Shown piece after piece: positions 7,440 through 8,672 of a DNA stretch of 8,672 nt (position 1 is its first letter; each line of letters starts with the position of its first letter). The stretch is from an uncultured Chlorobiaceae bacterium (GTDB lineage Bacteria; Bacteroidota; Chlorobiia; Chlorobiales; Chlorobiaceae). Below the pieces are notes generated by a model. That model was given only the letters and a program-made list of their open reading frames with translations. It was not told the DNA's origin and searched no databases. The translations under genes and the position numbers were made by a program. The DNA lies in the NCBI GenBank assembly GCA_903904495.1, contig CAIVCU010000130.1, positions 1 through 8,672 on the forward strand. Reading direction: 5' to 3'.

Positions 7440-7488
7440 AGAGAACCGGCCCTTTTTTCCCCTTCATAATAAATGGGTCGGTTCTTTT
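7440..7488 (+). terminator. Rho-independent terminator after sdhB
   Basis: The arm at 7442-7452 (AGAACCGGCCC) pairs over 11 positions with 7475-7485 (GGGTCGGTTCT), with one G-U pair, and the helix can extend outward at 7440-7441 with 7486-7487. TTTT follows at 7485-7488. It starts 4 to 6 bases after the sdhB stop codon. The loop is large, 22 bases, and begins with six Ts. Position, GC-rich stem and T run support termination of the sdhCAB transcript. Confidence 0.75.
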
Positions 7489-7685
7489 GAGTTCCCGGCT
7501 GTCTGCAACAAAAACAATGACCTCTTCCTGGCTTATTTCATACGGCCTTCCGTCATTCCCCGCAGCATATTCATCATTATTTCATTGTGCAGTACAAGAA
7601 TGTAGCTGATCACAACGGCGTGAGGGTTCGTGAAAATACCAGAAAAGCCAAGTATTGCTTATTTTTCCATGAAACGCGAATTCTT

Positions 7686-7725
7686 TTGATTGAAAGTCTG
7701 TTACTCTAGGTATGTGATTTATAAC
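7686..7725 (+). promoter_or_regulatory. Possible promoter of the eRF1-like gene
   Basis: TTGATT at 7686-7691 resembles a -35 box. Candidate -10 boxes are TATGTG at 7711-7716 (19-base spacer) and TATAAC at 7720-7725 (no good -35 partner). Neither pair is ideal. The upstream terminator makes a promoter in this gap necessary, which is the main support. Confidence 0.3.
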
Positions 7726-7728
7726 ATA

Positions 7729-7734
7729 AGGAGG
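7729..7734 (+). promoter_or_regulatory. Perfect Shine-Dalgarno, sets the start at 7744
   Basis: AGGAGG is followed by 9 bases and the ATG at 7744. It is the best ribosome binding site in the window and excludes the longer in-frame reading that begins at 7690. Most other starts here have none, so this gene is probably translated efficiently. Confidence 0.85.
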
Positions 7735-7743
7735 TTTACTGCC

Positions 7744-8157
7744 ATGAAAAAAAACACAGGACTTTGGATTGATCACAAAGAAGCAATTCTGGTTTCAATT
7801 GAAGGTGAGCAGACTGTGGTTCAGCGCGTTGCATCGGATGCTGAAAGCCACCATAAACCTTCTGGTGGATGGAAATCGGGAGGAACGAATGTCGCTCAGA
7901 GCGTCTCTAATGAGCATGTTGATGAAGAGCGTCGAAGACACCAGTATCATGCTTTTTATCACAAGGTGATTGAGCTGCTGGGAGATTCAGATAACGTTGC
8001 GCTTTTCGGCCCCGGCGAGGCAAAAATTGAGCTGGCCAAGGAGATCGAGAAGGTCGCTGCTCTTCAAAGAAAAGAAGTGGCTGTTGAAGCTTGTGATCGG
8101 GTGACGGAAAATCAGTTTGTTGCGAAAGTTAAAACATTTTTTGCGTCTAAGAAGTGA
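7744..8157 (+). CDS. Small eRF1-domain-3-like ('translational machinery'-type) protein
   Basis: Encodes 137 residues, soluble and charged, without signal peptide or membrane segment. It resembles small bacterial proteins often named 'translational machinery protein', related to domain 3 of archaeal/eukaryotic release factor 1 (L7Ae-like fold). The shared pattern is WIDHKEA at 8-14, an HH pair and glycine-rich linker around 36-47, FGPGEAK at 88-94, and a C-terminal D-x-x-T-x-x-Q-F-V-A run with FF at 118-133. The segment 57-75 is rich in His, Glu and Arg. The family's biochemical role is not settled; ribosome-linked or rescue functions have been proposed from the fold. It is a single-gene unit with its own strong ribosome binding site. 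The family call is from recalled motifs; a different small alpha/beta family remains possible. Confidence 0.7.
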   Translation: MKKNTGLWIDHKEAILVSIEGEQTVVQRVASDAESHHKPSGGWKSGGTNVAQSVSNEHVDEERRRHQYHAFYHKVIELLGDSDNVALFGPGEAKIELAKEIEKVAALQRKEVAVEACDRVTENQFVAKVKTFFASKK

Positions 8158-8174
8158 ACAGATTGCTGTCTGTT
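8157..8174 (+). terminator. Weak hairpin at the end of the eRF1-like gene
   Basis: AACAGA (8157-8162) pairs with TCTGTT (8169-8174) around a 6-base loop, starting at the last base of the stop codon. Only a short TTT follows, and the stem is AU-rich, so its strength as a terminator is doubtful. Confidence 0.3.
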
Positions 8175-8323
8175 TGGAATTAGCAGAATAAAAGTGTAGT
8201 TGGTTACATAGTTAAAATGATTAATGGCGTAAGAACAGAACTTTAAGGGATCCTGCCTTGTGATTGTTCAGGGCGGGTAAGTATACAGAGATCTTCTGTC
8301 CCGAAAGGTTCAACCCAAAATGT
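8175..8323 (+). promoter_or_regulatory. Leader region before the CNNM gene
   Basis: These 149 bases have no coding potential I can support. One hairpin is visible: CCTGCC at 8252-8257 with GGCGGG at 8272-8277 (six pairs, one G-U, 14-base loop). A short CC-GAAA-GG element lies at 8301-8308. No match to a known riboswitch consensus was recognised, and no clear promoter hexamers were found. Confidence 0.3.
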
Positions 8324-8672
8324 ATGGAAGTACTTTTACTTTTATTGCTGATTGTTATTAACGGCCTTTTTGCCATGTCGGAAATTGCGCTGGTTACGGC
8401 CAAGCGTTCCCGTCTTTCCAAACTTGCCGAGGATGGTGAAAAAGCTGCGGCTATCGCAATGAAACTTGGTCAGGAGCCTTCCAGTTTTCTTTCTACAATC
8501 CAGATCGGTATTACTTCTATCGGGATCCTTAACGGTATTGTCGGAGAAGGTGTGCTCGCAAGCCCATTGGCGATAAAGATTCAGTCGTTCGGTATGGACC
8601 CGGAAATAAGCCACATTATTTCTACTGTTATTGTTGTCCTTTCGATTACCTATATCACTATTGTTATCGGAG
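8324..8672 (+). CDS. CNNM/DUF21 hemolysin-family (CorC-type) transporter, 3' partial
   Basis: The first 116 codons of a membrane protein that continues past the window. The N-terminus is a hydrophobic helix (about 1-21) ending in NGLFAMSEIALV, then a basic AKRSRLSKLAEDG segment, then FLSTIQIGITSIGILNGIVGEG and a third hydrophobic stretch from about 97. This is the start of the CNNM (DUF21) transmembrane domain; full-length proteins usually add CBS and CorC-HlyC domains and are about 430 residues. The family is linked to Mg2+/Co2+ efflux, and 'hemolysin' is mostly a legacy name. The start at 8324 matches the family N-terminus; the ATG at 8320 is in another frame and soon stops. No ribosome binding site lies within 10 bases. 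Confidence 0.9.
   Translation, partial: MEVLLLLLLIVINGLFAMSEIALVTAKRSRLSKLAEDGEKAAAIAMKLGQEPSSFLSTIQIGITSIGILNGIVGEGVLASPLAIKIQSFGMDPEISHIISTVIVVLSITYITIVIG

Larger units (their letters stand above)
7489..7743. other. Gene-free intergenic stretch between sdhB terminator and the eRF1-like gene
   Basis: With the terminator, about 307 bases separate the two genes. I see no credible coding region; the short frames here lack ribosome binding sites and family features. A weak dyad AAGC-8-GCTT at 7645-7660, followed by ATTTTT, could be a minor terminator. The right end holds promoter-like sequence and the ribosome binding site of the next gene. No tRNA-like cloverleaf or direct repeat was noticed. 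Confidence 0.5.

Noticed and set aside
7517..7615. Short + frame (about 30 codons) in the gap after the sdh terminator
   Set aside because: No ribosome binding site, no membrane or toxin-like pattern and no evidence of conservation; not supportable as a gene.
1..8672. Mobile element, CRISPR, prophage, toxin-antitoxin or defence island
   Set aside because: No terminal inverted repeats, spaced direct repeats, transposase or integrase motifs, or small coupled toxin pairs were seen; the genes are housekeeping-like and of even composition.

Overview
The window looks like ordinary chromosomal DNA of a green sulfur bacterium (Chlorobiota, Chlorobium/Prosthecochloris type) or a close relative in the Bacteroidota-Chlorobiota group. 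This assignment is inferred from recalled family resemblance, not from a database search. It rests on a bacterial deoxyhypusine-synthase-like gene beside a short transaldolase, a three-subunit succinate dehydrogenase/fumarate reductase of the Bacteroides-like type (single five-helix di-heme cytochrome b, no SdhD), and the scarcity of Shine-Dalgarno sequences before most start codons. Base composition is moderate, and no part stands out as foreign.

Layout. Positions 1-1723 hold the deoxyhypusine-synthase-like gene (5' end cut by the window edge) followed 10 bases later by a transaldolase, both on +. A short gap with two dyads separates them from rlpA on the - strand (1831-2349). A 122-base divergent spacer leads to an alpha/beta hydrolase (2472-3248) that overlaps a cyclase/kynurenine-formamidase-like gene (3248-3904) by one base at TGATG. 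Next comes the sdhC-sdhA-sdhB operon (3992-7436), with a TATAAT box before it and a convincing hairpin terminator after it. A 307-base stretch with no credible gene follows. Then comes a small eRF1-domain-3-like ('translational machinery'-type) gene with a perfect ribosome binding site (7744-8157), a 166-base leader with hairpins, and the first 116 codons of a CNNM/DUF21 ('hemolysin family', CorC-type) membrane protein running off the right edge.

How the genes fit together. SdhC, SdhA and SdhB form one membrane-bound complex passing electrons between a quinone pool and succinate/fumarate. If the host fixes CO2 by the reductive TCA cycle, as green sulfur bacteria do, the complex would run as a fumarate reductase. 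The other genes are metabolic, envelope or unassigned functions in one- or two-gene units. I found no phage, transposon, CRISPR, toxin-antitoxin or defence module, no tRNA or rRNA, and nothing I could defend as a new biological system. The most interesting points are modest: substitutions at spermidine-site positions in the deoxyhypusine-synthase-like enzyme, a Glu in place of the usual catalytic Asp in the hydrolase, the tight hydrolase-cyclase pairing, and the small eRF1-like protein.
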